Of a DNA stretch of 64,000 bases, positions 42,666-52,297 are shown one piece after another. Each line of letters starts with the position of its first letter. Position 1 is the first letter of the stretch. The notes under the pieces were generated by a model. The model saw only the letters and a program-made list of their open reading frames with translations, made no database searches and was not told the origin of the DNA. A program made the position numbers and the translations under genes. This DNA comes from Actinomadura rudentiformis (GTDB lineage: Bacteria; Actinomycetota; Actinomycetes; Streptosporangiales; Streptosporangiaceae): assembly GCF_008923185.1 (NCBI RefSeq), contig NZ_WBMT01000002.1:62001-126000 (forward strand), read 5' to 3'.

Positions 42666-43475
42666 TTGGAACGGCTGCCGATCAGCACCGAGCACTGCAC
42701 CGTCGAGCAGGACGGCCACGTCGTCATCGCGACGATGAACCGCCCCGAGGCCCGCAACGCGCTGAGCTCGGCCATGCTCGTCGGTCTCGCCGACGCCTGG
42801 GCCTACATGTCCGAGACCCCCGAGGTCCGCGTGGGCATCCTCACCGGCGCGGACGGCCAGTTCTGCGCGGGCGCGGACCTGAAGGCGATGGGCACCCCGC
42901 CCTCCGACCCCAAGGTCCAGGAGCGCATGCAGCAGATCCCGAACTTCCACTGGAAGGGCCTGCTCCGCGAGGGCCGGCCGACCAAGCCCCTCATCTGTGC
43001 GATCGAGGGCTACGCCGTGGCCGGCGGCACCGAGCTCCTGGTCGGCACCGATCTCCGCGTGGTCGCCGAGGACGCCACCCTCGGGCTGTACGAGGCGAAG
43101 CGCGGCCTCTTCCCCATGGGCGGCTCCGCGATCCGGCTCCCCCGCCAGATCGGCTACGCAGCCGCGATGGACATCCTCCTCACCGCCCGCTCGGTGACAC
43201 CGCAGGAGGCCCTCACCATGGGCCTCATCAACAAGGTCGTCCCGACCGGCACCGCCCTCCAGGCCGCCCGCGAGCTGGCCGACCAGATCGCCGAATGCGG
43301 GCCCCTCGCCGTCCAGGCGATCCTCCGCACCTACCGCGAGACCGAGCACCTCTCCGAGGAGGAGGCCCTCAAGATCTCCGACGAGATCGGCTGGCCCGTC
43401 ATCGGGTCCGAGGACGCCAAGGAGGGCTCGAAGGCCTTCAAGGAGAAGCGCCCGGCCGTCTTCAAGGGCAAGTGA
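42666..43475 (+). CDS. echA19: Enoyl-CoA hydratase, EchA19-like
   Basis: The 269-residue crotonase has the oxyanion-hole region FCAGADLKAM, the second conserved segment AVAGGTELLVGTDLRV, catalytic Glu positions in LYEAKRGLFPMGGSA, and a C-terminal EGSKAFKEKRPAVFKGK. It closely resembles M. tuberculosis EchA19, which hydrates steroid side-chain enoyl-CoAs, as far as I can judge from memory. GGGAGG at 42655-42660, five bases before TTG 42666, selects this start over TTG 42636. It is divergent from the catabolic operon, with KstR-like sites between. Confidence 0.85.
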   Translation: MERLPISTEHCTVEQDGHVVIATMNRPEARNALSSAMLVGLADAWAYMSETPEVRVGILTGADGQFCAGADLKAMGTPPSDPKVQERMQQIPNFHWKGLLREGRPTKPLICAIEGYAVAGGTELLVGTDLRVVAEDATLGLYEAKRGLFPMGGSAIRLPRQIGYAAAMDILLTARSVTPQEALTMGLINKVVPTGTALQAARELADQIAECGPLAVQAILRTYRETEHLSEEEALKISDEIGWPVIGSEDAKEGSKAFKEKRPAVFKGK

Positions 43476-43534
43476 TCTCTCGCTTCACGAGCACGTGATA
43501 CCTCGACCGCCCCGGGGGCCGCGCGGCGGCGCGT

Positions 43535-44638
43535 TCAGCCGGTGACCGGGGCGGGCTCGGGCTCGGCCCGGCGGTTGCGGAGAACGGAGGTGGCGAAGGC
43601 GAGGATGATCAGGCCGGCGCCGAGGCCACCGGTGATCCACTCTGGGACATGGGACACGATGCCGACCAGCATGCAGACGGCGAGGGCCCCGATGGCCCAG
43701 TGGGCGCCGTGTTCGAGGTAGGCGTAGCGCTGGAGGGTGCCCTTGCGGATCAGGAAGACCGTGATCGAGCGGATGTAGATCGCGCCGATGCCGAGGCCGA
43801 GGGCGATGACGATCGGATCCGTGGAGATCGCGAACGCGCCGATCACGCCGTCGAAGGAGAACGACGCGTCCAGTACCTCCAGGTAGAGAAAGAGGAAGAA
43901 CGCGGCCTTGCCGACGGCCACGGCAGGCCTCGATGGGCCCGAGCCCGAGCCCTGGGCCGAATCCGAGCCTGAGGCCAGGGCCGAATCCGAATCCGAGGCC
44001 GAATCCGAGGCCGCGGTGTCGAAGAGATTTCCGAGCCCGTTCACCAGGAGGTAGGCGACGAGTCCGAGCATTCCGGCGATCAGCACGGACGCCCGCTCTC
44101 CCTCGGGGGCCCAGAGCCCCGCGACGCCCGCGAGCGCGGTGCCCGCGATGATCACCGAGAGCTGGTCGAGCCTGCCGAACCGGGCGAGCGGCGCCTCGAG
44201 CAGGGCCAGCCAGCGCTCCTCGCGCTCGTCGAACAGCCAGTCCAGGAAGATCATCAGCAGGAACACGCCGCCGAAGGCCGCGATCATCGGGTAGGCGCTC
44301 TCCATGGACGCCTGGTAGGCGTCGTGGTCGTTCAGCGCCAGGCGCACCGCCTCGACGGGCCCCAGCCCGGTGGTGAGCGCGACGATCGCGACCGGGAACA
44401 GCAACCGCATGCCGAACACGGCGATCGCGATGCCGACGGTCAGGAAGATCTTCTGCCAGAACGGGCTCATGCGTTCCAGCACCTTGGCGTTGACGACCGC
44501 GTTGTCGAACGACAGCGAGATCTCCAGCACCACCAGGACGGTCACCACCGCCAGCCCCGCCGTCCCGCCGTAGGCCAGGGCGGCGACCAGACCGGCCGCG
44601 GTCAGGGCGAACGACCAGCCGAACGTACGAAGGATCAT
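43535..44638 (-). CDS. DUF475 (TerC-like) membrane protein
   Basis: The 367-residue protein has about nine membrane helices and two TerC-type sequences ([13 protein letters not shown] and [16 protein letters not shown]) in a pseudo-repeat. Family members are linked to metal-ion or tellurite homeostasis. A cytoplasmic-type loop of about 28 residues, made almost only of Ser, Asp, Ala and Gly, lies between the halves. The ATG overlaps the tctA stop (ATGA), so the gene is translated with the tripartite transporter, an unusual neighbour for this family. Confidence 0.85.
   Translation of the reverse strand: MILRTFGWSFALTAAGLVAALAYGGTAGLAVVTVLVVLEISLSFDNAVVNAKVLERMSPFWQKIFLTVGIAIAVFGMRLLFPVAIVALTTGLGPVEAVRLALNDHDAYQASMESAYPMIAAFGGVFLLMIFLDWLFDEREERWLALLEAPLARFGRLDQLSVIIAGTALAGVAGLWAPEGERASVLIAGMLGLVAYLLVNGLGNLFDTAASDSASDSDSALASGSDSAQGSGSGPSRPAVAVGKAAFFLFLYLEVLDASFSFDGVIGAFAISTDPIVIALGLGIGAIYIRSITVFLIRKGTLQRYAYLEHGAHWAIGALAVCMLVGIVSHVPEWITGGLGAGLIILAFATSVLRNRRAEPEPAPVTG
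43930..44020. repeat. Ser/Asp-coding low-complexity tract in the DUF475 gene
   Basis: Repeated 6-12 bp units (GAATCC and GAGGCC alternations on the plus strand) encode the loop [20 protein letters not shown]. The tract keeps frame and may vary in length between strains. Confidence 0.7.
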
Positions 44639-46125
44639 GAGTTCGCCTTCCGCAGGACGAGCCTGATCAGGGGCCAGGCGAGGAGCAGGACGATCAGGCC
44701 GTAGACGGTGTAGGACACCGGCCCGCCCAGCAGCCCCGACAGGTCGCCGCCGGACAGCTGGAGCGCGCGCCTGCCCTGCAGTTCGGCGCGCGGGCCGAGG
44801 ATGACGCCCACGATGAGCGGCAGGACCGGGAACCCGAACCGCCGCATGCCGAACCCCAGGAGTCCGAGGACCAGAAGGATGAACAGGTCGAACGGCTGGG
44901 AGTTGACGGCATAGGCCCCCATGGAGGCGAAGAACAGGATCCCGGCGTACAGGTACGGGCGGGGAACGCGCAGCAGCTTCGCCCACAGCGGTGCGAGCGG
45001 CAGGTTGAGCGCGAGCAGCATGAGGTTGCCGACGAACAGGCTGGCGATCAATGTCCAGACCAGCTCGGGCTGGCGATCGAACAGCAGCGGTCCCGGCTGG
45101 ATCCCGTGGGACTCGAAGGCCGCCAGCATGACCGCCGAGACGGCCGTGGTCGGCAGGCCGATCGCGAGCATCGGCACGAGGGTGCCGGCCGCCGAGGCGT
45201 TGTTGGCGGCCTCCGGACCGGCCACGCCCTCGATCGCGCCGTTCCCGAACTCGTCGTGGTGCTTGGCCAGCTTCTTCTCGGTCGCGTACGACAGGAAGGT
45301 CGGGATCTCCGCGCCGCCCGCCGGGACGGCGCCGAACGGGAAGCCGAGGGCGGTGCCGCGCAGCCAGGGCCGCCAGGAACGCCGCCAGTCCTCCCGGCCC
45401 ATCCAGGCCCGCCCGACCGGGATCACCTCGCCGGTCTTGCGCCGCAAATGTGCCGCGACCCACAGCGCCTCACCGACGGCGAAGATCCCCACGGCCACGA
45501 CGACGACGTCCAGCCCGTCGGCCAGCTGCGGGACGCCGAAAGTCAGCCGTTGCTGCCCGGACACCCCGTCGATGCCGATCAGTGCGATGACCAGGCCGAC
45601 CAGCAGGGACACCAGGCCGCGCAGCCGCGAGGAGCCCAGCACGGCGGAGACCGCGACGAACGCCAGCAGCATGATCGCGAAATAGTCGGGGGCGCCCAGG
45701 CTGACCGCGAACCGCACCACCAGCGGCGTGACGACCACCAGGAGAACGGTGGCGATCGTCCCGGCCACGAACGACCCGATCGCGGCAGTGGCGAGCGCCT
45801 GCGCGGCCCGCCCGGCCTTGGCCATCTTGTTGCCCTCGATCGCGGTGACGACCGAGGACGACTCGCCCGGCGTGTTGAGCAGGATCGAGGTGGTCGACCC
45901 TCCGTACATGCCGCCGTAGTAGATCCCCGCGAACATGATGAACGCCTGGACCGGCCCCATCCCGTAGGTCACCGGCAGGAGCAGCGCGACGGTCATCGCA
46001 GGGCCGATGCCGGGCAGCACGCCCACGGCGGTGCCGATCAGCACGCCCAGGAAGGCCATCAGCAGGTTGGTCGGGGTGGCGACGTGGGCGAAGCCGTCGA
46101 GCAGGTTGCCGAGATCACCCATCAC
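44635..46125 (-). CDS. tctA: Tripartite tricarboxylate transporter large membrane subunit
   Basis: The 496-residue protein has about 11-12 membrane helices and TctA signatures: [23 protein letters not shown] near the start, [20 protein letters not shown], and PGLNxxxxGxxxGxxPG-like [17 protein letters not shown]. TctA forms the pore of a binding-protein-dependent secondary transporter for citrate-like acids driven by ion gradients. It overlaps tctB by four bases and DUF475 by four, so tctC-tctB-tctA-DUF475 is one operon. Confidence 0.95.
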   Translation of the reverse strand: MMGDLGNLLDGFAHVATPTNLLMAFLGVLIGTAVGVLPGIGPAMTVALLLPVTYGMGPVQAFIMFAGIYYGGMYGGSTTSILLNTPGESSSVVTAIEGNKMAKAGRAAQALATAAIGSFVAGTIATVLLVVVTPLVVRFAVSLGAPDYFAIMLLAFVAVSAVLGSSRLRGLVSLLVGLVIALIGIDGVSGQQRLTFGVPQLADGLDVVVVAVGIFAVGEALWVAAHLRRKTGEVIPVGRAWMGREDWRRSWRPWLRGTALGFPFGAVPAGGAEIPTFLSYATEKKLAKHHDEFGNGAIEGVAGPEAANNASAAGTLVPMLAIGLPTTAVSAVMLAAFESHGIQPGPLLFDRQPELVWTLIASLFVGNLMLLALNLPLAPLWAKLLRVPRPYLYAGILFFASMGAYAVNSQPFDLFILLVLGLLGFGMRRFGFPVLPLIVGVILGPRAELQGRRALQLSGGDLSGLLGGPVSYTVYGLIVLLLAWPLIRLVLRKANS

Positions 46126-46655
46126 AGGATCCCCTGCAGCACTCCGGCGGGCAGATTCACGCCGAGCCCGATCGCGAACGCGTAGAACGTGCCCAGCGAG
46201 AGGGCCGCGGAGACCGCCGCGGTCAGCACGTACCGGCGGCTGCCGAGCGCGAACGCCGCGCCCCAGAACAGCAGCCCCCCGCTGATGACCCAGCCGAGCC
46301 GCTCGATGAGGACCGCGTTGGCGGCGAAGACGCCGATGAGCAGCAGGACCGTCCGCCAGTCGATCGGCGACGCGAGGTCGATGTCCTCGCCGTGCTCCGG
46401 CTCGCCGCGGCCACCGCGCGCCACGTCGATCCCGTACACGACGGAGATGCCGAGCAGGAGGGCTCCGATGAGCAGCGGAACGGGCCGGGGCCCCAGCAGA
46501 TCGGTGGACGACACGGTGTTCGGGATGCCGGTCGCGTCCACGATCACCAGGAGGCCGAGCCCCGCGAGGAAGGCGCAGACCCCGTACTGCGCCCGGTCGG
46601 TCCCGGGGCGTTCGGTGGGCGCCGTCTTCTCGGTGACCATGGTGTCGGTGTCCAT
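46122..46655 (-). CDS. tctB: Tripartite tricarboxylate transporter small membrane subunit
   Basis: The 177-residue protein has four membrane helices and a short polar N-terminus ([10 protein letters not shown]), the size and layout of TctB. It is sequence-divergent, as usual for this subunit; assignment rests mainly on its place between tctC and tctA. The ATG at 46655 shares its last base region with the tctC stop (TGATG), and its end overlaps tctA by four bases. The frame is open further upstream, but that would run inside tctC. Confidence 0.9.
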   Translation of the reverse strand: MDTDTMVTEKTAPTERPGTDRAQYGVCAFLAGLGLLVIVDATGIPNTVSSTDLLGPRPVPLLIGALLLGISVVYGIDVARGGRGEPEHGEDIDLASPIDWRTVLLLIGVFAANAVLIERLGWVISGGLLFWGAAFALGSRRYVLTAAVSAALSLGTFYAFAIGLGVNLPAGVLQGIL

Positions 46656-47653
46656 CAGGCCAGCCCCAGCTGCTTGAGGATGTCGGCGACGGACTGGTCC
46701 TGCTGGGTGAGGAACGACCCGAACTGATCGCCGGTGACGAACGAGTCGGTCCAGCCGCGCTTGGCCAGCTCGGCCTTCCACTCCTTCGAGTCGTGCATCC
46801 GCGTCAGCGCGTCGATCCATGCCTGCTTGTCGGCCGAGCTGATCCCGGGCGGGGCCACCATGCCGCGCCAGTTGGTGAAGACCAGGTCGACACCGGAGGC
46901 CTTGAGCGTCGGGACGTCCTTGAGGACGGCGATCGGCGAGGCGCTGGTCACCGCCAGCACCCGGATCTGGCCGGCCTCGACCTGGTCGAGGAACTCACCG
47001 AAGCCGCTGGCACCGAACGCGATCTTGTTGCCGAGCAGCGCCGGCAGGAGCTCGCCGCCGCCGTCGTAGGAGACGTAGTTGACCTGCTTGGGGTCGATGC
47101 CGACGGTCTTGGCCAGCTGCATGGGCAGCAGGTGGTCCGGCCCGCCGGGTGAGGAACCGCCGCCGACGGCCACCTTCTTCGGGTTCTTCTTCCAGGCCGC
47201 GATGAGGTCGCCGATGGTCTTGTAGGGAGAGTCCTTGGGCACGACGATCGCGCCGGCCTCCTCGATCATCTTGGCGAGCGGCGTGGTCTCGGTCAGCCGG
47301 GCCTTCGACTTGGCGGTGTAGGACGCGCCCACGACGCCGAGGCCCATCTGCATGGCGAGCTTGCCGTTGCCCTTCTCGTTGACCGTGCGCTGCAGGCCGA
47401 CGGTGCCGCCCGCACCCGGCAGGTTGAACACCTGGACCGTGTTGGCGATCTTGGTGTCGCCCATGACCTTGGCGGCCGTCCGGGCGGTGGTGTCGTAGCC
47501 GCCGCCGGGCGTGTTCGGCACCATGATCCGCAGCCCGGTGAGGGTGCCGCCGGCCTTGGTGTCGTCCTTGCCTGCGGTCGCGCCGCAGGCGCCGAGCGTG
47601 AGCATCGCAGCGGCGGCCAGCGCGCCGAGCCGGACGGTGAGGTGAATTCCCAT
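46655..47653 (-). CDS. tctC: Tripartite tricarboxylate transporter substrate-binding lipoprotein
   Basis: The 332-residue protein has a lipoprotein signal ([12 protein letters not shown], lipobox Cys near residue 23) and the TctC/Bug fold: [55 protein letters not shown]. TctC binds a carboxylic acid outside the membrane and delivers it to TctA/TctB. AAGGGAC precedes ATG 47653; the longer frame to 47719 has no signal. It is the first gene of the operon and divergent from the CitA-like sensor, a typical arrangement for induction by the transported acid. Confidence 0.93.
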   Translation of the reverse strand: MGIHLTVRLGALAAAAMLTLGACGATAGKDDTKAGGTLTGLRIMVPNTPGGGYDTTARTAAKVMGDTKIANTVQVFNLPGAGGTVGLQRTVNEKGNGKLAMQMGLGVVGASYTAKSKARLTETTPLAKMIEEAGAIVVPKDSPYKTIGDLIAAWKKNPKKVAVGGGSSPGGPDHLLPMQLAKTVGIDPKQVNYVSYDGGGELLPALLGNKIAFGASGFGEFLDQVEAGQIRVLAVTSASPIAVLKDVPTLKASGVDLVFTNWRGMVAPPGISSADKQAWIDALTRMHDSKEWKAELAKRGWTDSFVTGDQFGSFLTQQDQSVADILKQLGLA

Positions 47654-47702
47654 CGTCGGGTCCCTTCGACTCTTTTGGGGTGGGAGCACCGAGTATGTGT
47701 AG

Positions 47703-47718
47703 TGTGGCGGGCGCCACA
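47703..47718. promoter_or_regulatory. Inverted repeat between tctC and the CitA-like sensor
   Basis: TGTGGC and GCCACA (6-bp arms, GGGC centre) lie about midway in the 99-bp divergent region. It is a candidate binding site for the CitB-like regulator or a short hairpin; the arms are too short to decide. Confidence 0.4.
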
Positions 47719-47752
47719 TAGCCTTCTGTGACCTGCGGAGATTGTGTAACTA

Positions 47753-49342
47753 ATGGTCGTCAGACTCCGCCCCCGGACGCTTGCGGGCGAGCTGTTCGCG
47801 CTGCAGCTCGCGATCGTGGTCGTCGTGCTCGTGGCCGTCGGGGCCATCTCCCTCGCCCAGTCCTCCGCCACGTTCGACCGGGTCGAGGACCGCCGGGTGA
47901 ACGCGCTCGCCGAGCAGTTCGCGTGGAACCCGCTGGTCCGCGCCCAGCTCGCGGAGGGGTTCCCCAGCACGGTGCTCGCCACGCTCGTGCAGTCGACCCG
48001 GCTGAACACCGGCGTCACCTCGGTGACGGTCGCGAACGCCCGGGGGGTCGTCCTCAGCTCCACCGATCCGACGCTGGCCGGCACGCGGCTCCCCCTCGGG
48101 GGCGTGCCCGACCGCAGCTGGTCCGGCTACCTCACCCTGAACGGATCGCGCGAGCTGACGGCCCAGATCCCGGTGCTGGGGGACCGGGACGACAACCGCG
48201 GGAAGCGCCTCGGCACCGTGGCGATCGGGGTCGCGGCGCCGACGTCCTGGGACAGGCTGGTCGGGGCGACCCACTACCTGCCACTCTACGTCGGGATCGC
48301 CAGCGCGCTCGGCCTGTTCGGCTCCCTGCTGGTGGCCCGCCGGATCAAGCGGCAGACCCTGGGGCTGGAACCACGCGAGATCACCGGTCTGGCCGAGCAC
48401 CGGGAGGCCCTGCTCCACGGCATCGCCGAGGGCGTGATCGCACTGGACCCGCGGTACCGGATCACCCTGGTCAACGACGTGGGACGCCGGTTGCTCGGCC
48501 TGCCCCCCGACTGCCTCGGCCACGCCCTGGCCGACTTCGGGCTGGAGAGCCGGCTCGTCGAGGTGCTGACCGGGGTGAGCGACGCACGGGACGAGATCGT
48601 CATCCGGGAGGGCCGGGTCCTGGTCCTCAACCGGATGGCCGTGGTACAGGGCGGCCGTGCGCTCGGCTCGGTCACCACCCTCCGCGACCGGACCGAGCTG
48701 GCCCAGCTCGAACGGGAGCTCGGGTCGTTCCGCGGCTCCACCGAACTCCTGCGCGCCCAGGCCCACGAGTTCGCCAACCAGCTCCATGTGATCTCCGGGC
48801 TGATCCAGGTGGGCGACCACGACGCGGTCGTGCCCTACGTCCGCGCCCTCCAGAAGCACCGGGAGTCGCTCGACACCAGGCTGAACGCCAAGGTCCGCGA
48901 CACCGCGATCGCCGCCCTGCTCATGGCCAAGTCGTCCTTGGCCGCCGAACGGAAGGTGGAGCTGCGCATCTCGGACCCGACGTCGCTGGACAAGCTCCCC
49001 CCGCAGGATTCGGCGGACCTGGCCACCGTGATCGGGAACCTCGTCGACAACGCCGTCGACGCCGCCGCCGGCCACGAGGACGCCTGGGTGGAGGTCGAGC
49101 TCCGCCACGACGCGTCCGCCGTCGAGATCGTCGTCCGGGACTCCGGCCCCGGCGTCGCCCCCGAGCTGGCCTCGGAGGTCTTCGCCCGCGGCTTCACCAC
49201 CAAGGCGGCCCGCAGCGGCGAGCGCGGCATCGGCCTGGCCCTGACGCAGCTCATCTGCCACCGGCACGGCGGCGAGATCTCCGTCGACGGCTCCGTCTTC
49301 ACCGCCCACCTGTCCGTCGGAGCACTGGAGACCACCCCATGA
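47753..49342 (+). CDS. CitA/DcuS-type sensor histidine kinase
   Basis: The 529-residue protein has two membrane helices (about residues 15-35 and 175-195) that enclose a periplasmic PAS/Cache domain of about 135 residues, then a cytoplasmic PAS domain, the SPOB-like dimerisation helix with AQAHEFANQLHVISGL (His phosphosite) and HATPase_c (NLVDNAVDAA, DSGPGV, SGERGIGLAL). This is the layout of CitA/DcuS kinases that sense citrate or C4-dicarboxylates. Its stop overlaps the regulator start (ATGA). Next to tctCBA it is the likely sensor of the transported acid. The start ATG has no evident Shine-Dalgarno. Confidence 0.9.
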   Translation: MVVRLRPRTLAGELFALQLAIVVVVLVAVGAISLAQSSATFDRVEDRRVNALAEQFAWNPLVRAQLAEGFPSTVLATLVQSTRLNTGVTSVTVANARGVVLSSTDPTLAGTRLPLGGVPDRSWSGYLTLNGSRELTAQIPVLGDRDDNRGKRLGTVAIGVAAPTSWDRLVGATHYLPLYVGIASALGLFGSLLVARRIKRQTLGLEPREITGLAEHREALLHGIAEGVIALDPRYRITLVNDVGRRLLGLPPDCLGHALADFGLESRLVEVLTGVSDARDEIVIREGRVLVLNRMAVVQGGRALGSVTTLRDRTELAQLERELGSFRGSTELLRAQAHEFANQLHVISGLIQVGDHDAVVPYVRALQKHRESLDTRLNAKVRDTAIAALLMAKSSLAAERKVELRISDPTSLDKLPPQDSADLATVIGNLVDNAVDAAAGHEDAWVEVELRHDASAVEIVVRDSGPGVAPELASEVFARGFTTKAARSGERGIGLALTQLICHRHGGEISVDGSVFTAHLSVGALETTP

Positions 49343-50007
49343 TCGACGTCCTGGTCGTCGACGACGACTTCATGGTCGCGCGCATCAACCGTGGCTTCGT
49401 CGAGCGGATCGACGGCTTCCGCGTCGTCGGCACCGCCCACACCGGCCGGGAGGCCATCGAGGCGGTCGCATCCCTGTCGCCCGACCTGGTGCTCCTTGAC
49501 CTCTACCTCCCGGACATCTTCGGCCTGGACGTCGTCACCCGCCTGCGTGCCGCCGGCCACGACTGCGACTTCCTCGTCATCAGCGCCACGCGCGAGACCG
49601 ATTCCGTCCGCGCCGCCGCCCGCCAAGGCGCGGTGAACTACCTCCTCAAGCCCTTCGACTTCAAGGACCTCCAGGTCCGCCTGGAACGCTACGCCGCCGA
49701 ACGCGCGGAACTGGGCAACCTGGTGGTCAGCGGCCAGGCCGACATCGACCGCATCCTCCACCGCGGCGCCTCCCCGGGCGCCCCGCCCCTCCCCAAGGGC
49801 ATGAGCGCCGAGACCGCCGAACTGGTCAAGCGCGCCCTGATCGCCGCAGATGCACCCATGTCGGCCGCCGAATGCGCGTCCGTGGTCGGGATCTCCCGCG
49901 TGAGCACCCGCCGCTACCTCGAGTACTTCGGGGCCGCAGGCCTCGCCCGGGTGACTCTCAAGTACGGCACCGGCCGCCCCGAGCGCCTGTTCCAGTGGAT
50001 CTCCTAG
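49339..50007 (+). CDS. CitB/DcuR-type response regulator
   Basis: The 222-residue protein has a receiver domain (acidic DDD near residues 8-10, phospho-acceptor in LVLLDLYLPD, Lys in YLLKPFD), a linker and a C-terminal helix-turn-helix of the CitB type (SAAECASVVGISRVSTRRYLEYF). It should activate the divergent tct operon when phosphorylated by the kinase upstream, with which it overlaps by four bases. The frame is open far upstream, but that is the kinase gene in another frame. Its stop codon lies inside a large palindrome. Confidence 0.9.
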   Translation: MIDVLVVDDDFMVARINRGFVERIDGFRVVGTAHTGREAIEAVASLSPDLVLLDLYLPDIFGLDVVTRLRAAGHDCDFLVISATRETDSVRAAARQGAVNYLLKPFDFKDLQVRLERYAAERAELGNLVVSGQADIDRILHRGASPGAPPLPKGMSAETAELVKRALIAADAPMSAAECASVVGISRVSTRRYLEYFGAAGLARVTLKYGTGRPERLFQWIS

Positions 50008-50031
50008 GGCGTGTCTCGAGACACGCCCTAG
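50004..50031. terminator. Perfect 28-bp palindrome at the end of the response regulator
   Basis: Arms CTAGGGCGTGTC and GACACGCCCTAG enclose TCGA and match perfectly. The TAG stop of the upstream gene is within the left arm, and the protease gene ends 13 bp beyond on the other strand. It is placed to terminate both convergent transcripts, although there is no T tract. Confidence 0.6.
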
Positions 50032-50043
50032 CACCGCCTACCT

Positions 50044-51174
50044 CTAGAAGACGTCGACGCCGAACCTCTGGAGCGGCTCGGTGACCGGCTGGAAGAAGGT
50101 GATGCCGCCGGACCGGCAGTTGCCCGCGCCGCCGGAGGTCAGCCCCAGCGCGGTGGTGCCGCTGAACAGCGGTCCACCGCTGTCGCCGGGCTCCGCGCAC
50201 ACGGTGGTCTGGATCATGCCCGTGACCGTTCCCTCCGGGAAGTTCACCGTGGCGTTGACCGCGGTGACCCGGCCGGTGCTGACCCCGGTGGTGCTGCCGC
50301 TGCGGACGACGTTCTGGCCGACGACGGCCTCACCGGCCCGGGTGATGTCCCGGCTCTGCCCGTTGAACAGGTTGACCTCGCCCTCTCCGGCGGCGCCCTC
50401 CTCGGATCGGACGAGCGCGAAGTCGTCCCCGGGGAAGCTGCTGGCCACCGTCGTGCCGAGCGGCCGGCCTCCCTGCCGGTCAGCGGTCCAGTTGCGTACG
50501 GCGTTGCCGCAGTGCCCGGCGGTCAGGAAGAAGCTCTCCTGGCCGCGGCGCACGTTGAAGCCCAGCGAACAACGCGAGCCCTGCCCGAAGATGGCGTCGC
50601 CGCCGAGCGCGAACGTGCTGAGCCGCCCTGGTATGCGAACCATCTGCACGGCCGGACCCATTTGCCGAGCCGTCCGGCGGACGGCGGCCAGTCGCGTCCC
50701 GGTGACCGTCCCGTCCGTCCACATCACCACTCGACTCGTGGCGGGATCGACGGTCCAGCCGGTGCCCGGGACGGTCATCGTGCGCCGCAGTGTGTTGGTG
50801 ATCCCTCTCAGCGTGCTCGGGCTGCGGGTGGACATCGTGGGCGTCGCCCCCGCCGCGCGGACCATGGCGGCGTCCGCAGCGCTGGTGACCGTGACGACCG
50901 GGCGGCCCGAGGCGTCGAGATAGGCGCCCAGCGTACGCGCGCCGAGCTGCCGGGCCGCCCTGGCGGCCGTGGTCGCGGCGTCGTTCGGGGACGGCTGATT
51001 CGTGCGTGCTCTCGTGGTGTCGCCCGCCAGTGAGGCGTTCTTCGCAGACCGGCCCGGCAGTTCGCCGCCGTTCACCGCGTACAGCGAACCGGCCACGACG
51101 CCGGTGGCCCCTGCAACCGCGGCGCCGGCCAGGGCCACGGTCCGCAGACGTCCTTGCCTGGTGGCGTTCCTCAT
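50044..51174 (-). CDS. Secreted S1 serine protease (streptogrisin-like)
   Basis: The 376-residue protein has an export signal (RTVALAGAAVAGATGVVAGSLYAV), a pro-region of about 160 residues, and a chymotrypsin-fold domain with catalytic His in LTAGHC, Asp in GDDFALV and Ser in PGDSGGPLF, and paired Cys. It resembles actinomycete alpha-lytic/streptogrisin proteases, which are made as inactive proenzymes. GAGAGCTC precedes the ATG. It is convergent with the CitB-like gene and has no partner genes. Confidence 0.92.
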   Translation of the reverse strand: MRNATRQGRLRTVALAGAAVAGATGVVAGSLYAVNGGELPGRSAKNASLAGDTTRARTNQPSPNDAATTAARAARQLGARTLGAYLDASGRPVVTVTSAADAAMVRAAGATPTMSTRSPSTLRGITNTLRRTMTVPGTGWTVDPATSRVVMWTDGTVTGTRLAAVRRTARQMGPAVQMVRIPGRLSTFALGGDAIFGQGSRCSLGFNVRRGQESFFLTAGHCGNAVRNWTADRQGGRPLGTTVASSFPGDDFALVRSEEGAAGEGEVNLFNGQSRDITRAGEAVVGQNVVRSGSTTGVSTGRVTAVNATVNFPEGTVTGMIQTTVCAEPGDSGGPLFSGTTALGLTSGGAGNCRSGGITFFQPVTEPLQRFGVDVF

Positions 51175-51337
51175 GAGCTCTCCAGACTCTGGGATCGATC
51201 TACACCAGACAGATACGGCGCTCGTGGACGAGAAGGTTCACGATGTCAGGCAGGTCGGCTTGGCCGCAGGTGACACCGGCCAAACTGCGGCGTGGGCCAT
51301 ACGGGGCGAGGAGCGACCGACGGGGGCGATGGGCCGG

Positions 51338-51925
51338 TCAACTGAAGTCAGAGGTGTCCAGCGAGAAGTCAAAGGGGGCGGGCAGGAGCAGCGGCTTACC
51401 GAAAGGAAAGCGCACGTCCGCCTGGTAGTCCTCCCTGCCCACGTCAGGCTCGCTGAACAGCGTGGTCTGCTGATCAGCCCGATCGACCAGCAGATACAGG
51501 GGGATGCCCGCTTTGGCATAACAGTGTCGCTTGACGCCGCGATCCCTATCCGGGTTGGACGAGGTTATTTCCAGCACCATCGCGACACCGGCCGAAGGCA
51601 TCCAGGAGGGCCCGACTTCAAACAGGTCCAACTCAAGGGGAGCGAAGACGCCGTCCGGAATCACGTAGTTTTTCGTGCAGTGATTTCCCCGCGCCAGTTC
51701 CAGGCCCTTGACCCCGGACACGTCCATTTCGACCGCGGCCTTCTGGATGACCTGCCTGGTGATACGGGAGAAGATCTTCTCATGTTTTCCGAAGGGGGGC
51801 GGCGACACGACGATCTCTCCTTCGATGAACTCCGCACGGTAGCCCTCCGGCGTGTGGAGCTTGTGGAAACCATCGAGAAGAGCCTGCTCGTCAGCACACT
51901 CTGGCGCATGCGTGTGGGTGGCCAT
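51338..51925 (-). CDS. Uma2-family (DUF820) restriction-fold protein, copy 1
   Basis: The 195-residue protein matches the Uma2/DUF820 family, a PD-(D/E)xK-like nuclease fold: EGYRAEFIEGEIVVSPPP at the start, PDGVFAP near the middle, VLEITSSNPDRDRGVKRHCYAKAGIPLYLLVD (VE-x-xSxxxxxxD...K) at the active-site region. Actinomycetes carry many such genes; their role is unknown. GGAGAAGGGGG precedes ATG 51925. It is about half identical to the copy at 57696 by eye, with whole segments the same. Confidence 0.85.
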   Translation of the reverse strand: MATHTHAPECADEQALLDGFHKLHTPEGYRAEFIEGEIVVSPPPFGKHEKIFSRITRQVIQKAAVEMDVSGVKGLELARGNHCTKNYVIPDGVFAPLELDLFEVGPSWMPSAGVAMVLEITSSNPDRDRGVKRHCYAKAGIPLYLLVDRADQQTTLFSEPDVGREDYQADVRFPFGKPLLLPAPFDFSLDTSDFS

Positions 51926-52096
51926 GCCATCCCCCTTCTCCGGATGCCTCTTCAGCATAGGGACCGAAGCGGGGGCATGGAGTGGGCCGCGCGTCCAGTG
52001 GAAGCCGACATCGAAGGCACCTCTCGGTGGTCGTACGGACACACCGGGTGATGGCCGTAGCGCCCAGCTACGCACTGCGAAGGAGAAATCGCCGAC

Positions 52097-52297
52097 TCAG
52101 GCCCCGTGCCGATCGGACTTGATCTGGGTGAGGAGGGCGGCGAAGGCGGGGCGGGTGACGTGCAGGTGGGGGCCGTCGGGGTCCTTGGAGTCGCGGAGGC
52201 CGATCACCGGGTCCAGCGCGGCGACCTCGACGCAGGTGCTACTGGACTCCCCGCCTGAGTAGCTTGACTTGCGCCAGTGGGGGATGGGGCGGTTCAC
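52097..52297 (-). CDS. DUF397 small protein
   Basis: The 66-residue protein is a typical DUF397 member (WRKSSYSGGESSSTCVEVA, then RDSKDPDGPHLHVTRPAFAALL). These are usually encoded directly downstream of a DUF5753/XRE regulator, as here, where its GTG start overlaps the regulator stop. In streptomycetes such pairs act as anti-regulator and regulator in development, by analogy with the BldB/WhiJ-type systems. Confidence 0.92.
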   Translation of the reverse strand: MNRPIPHWRKSSYSGGESSSTCVEVAALDPVIGLRDSKDPDGPHLHVTRPAFAALLTQIKSDRHGA

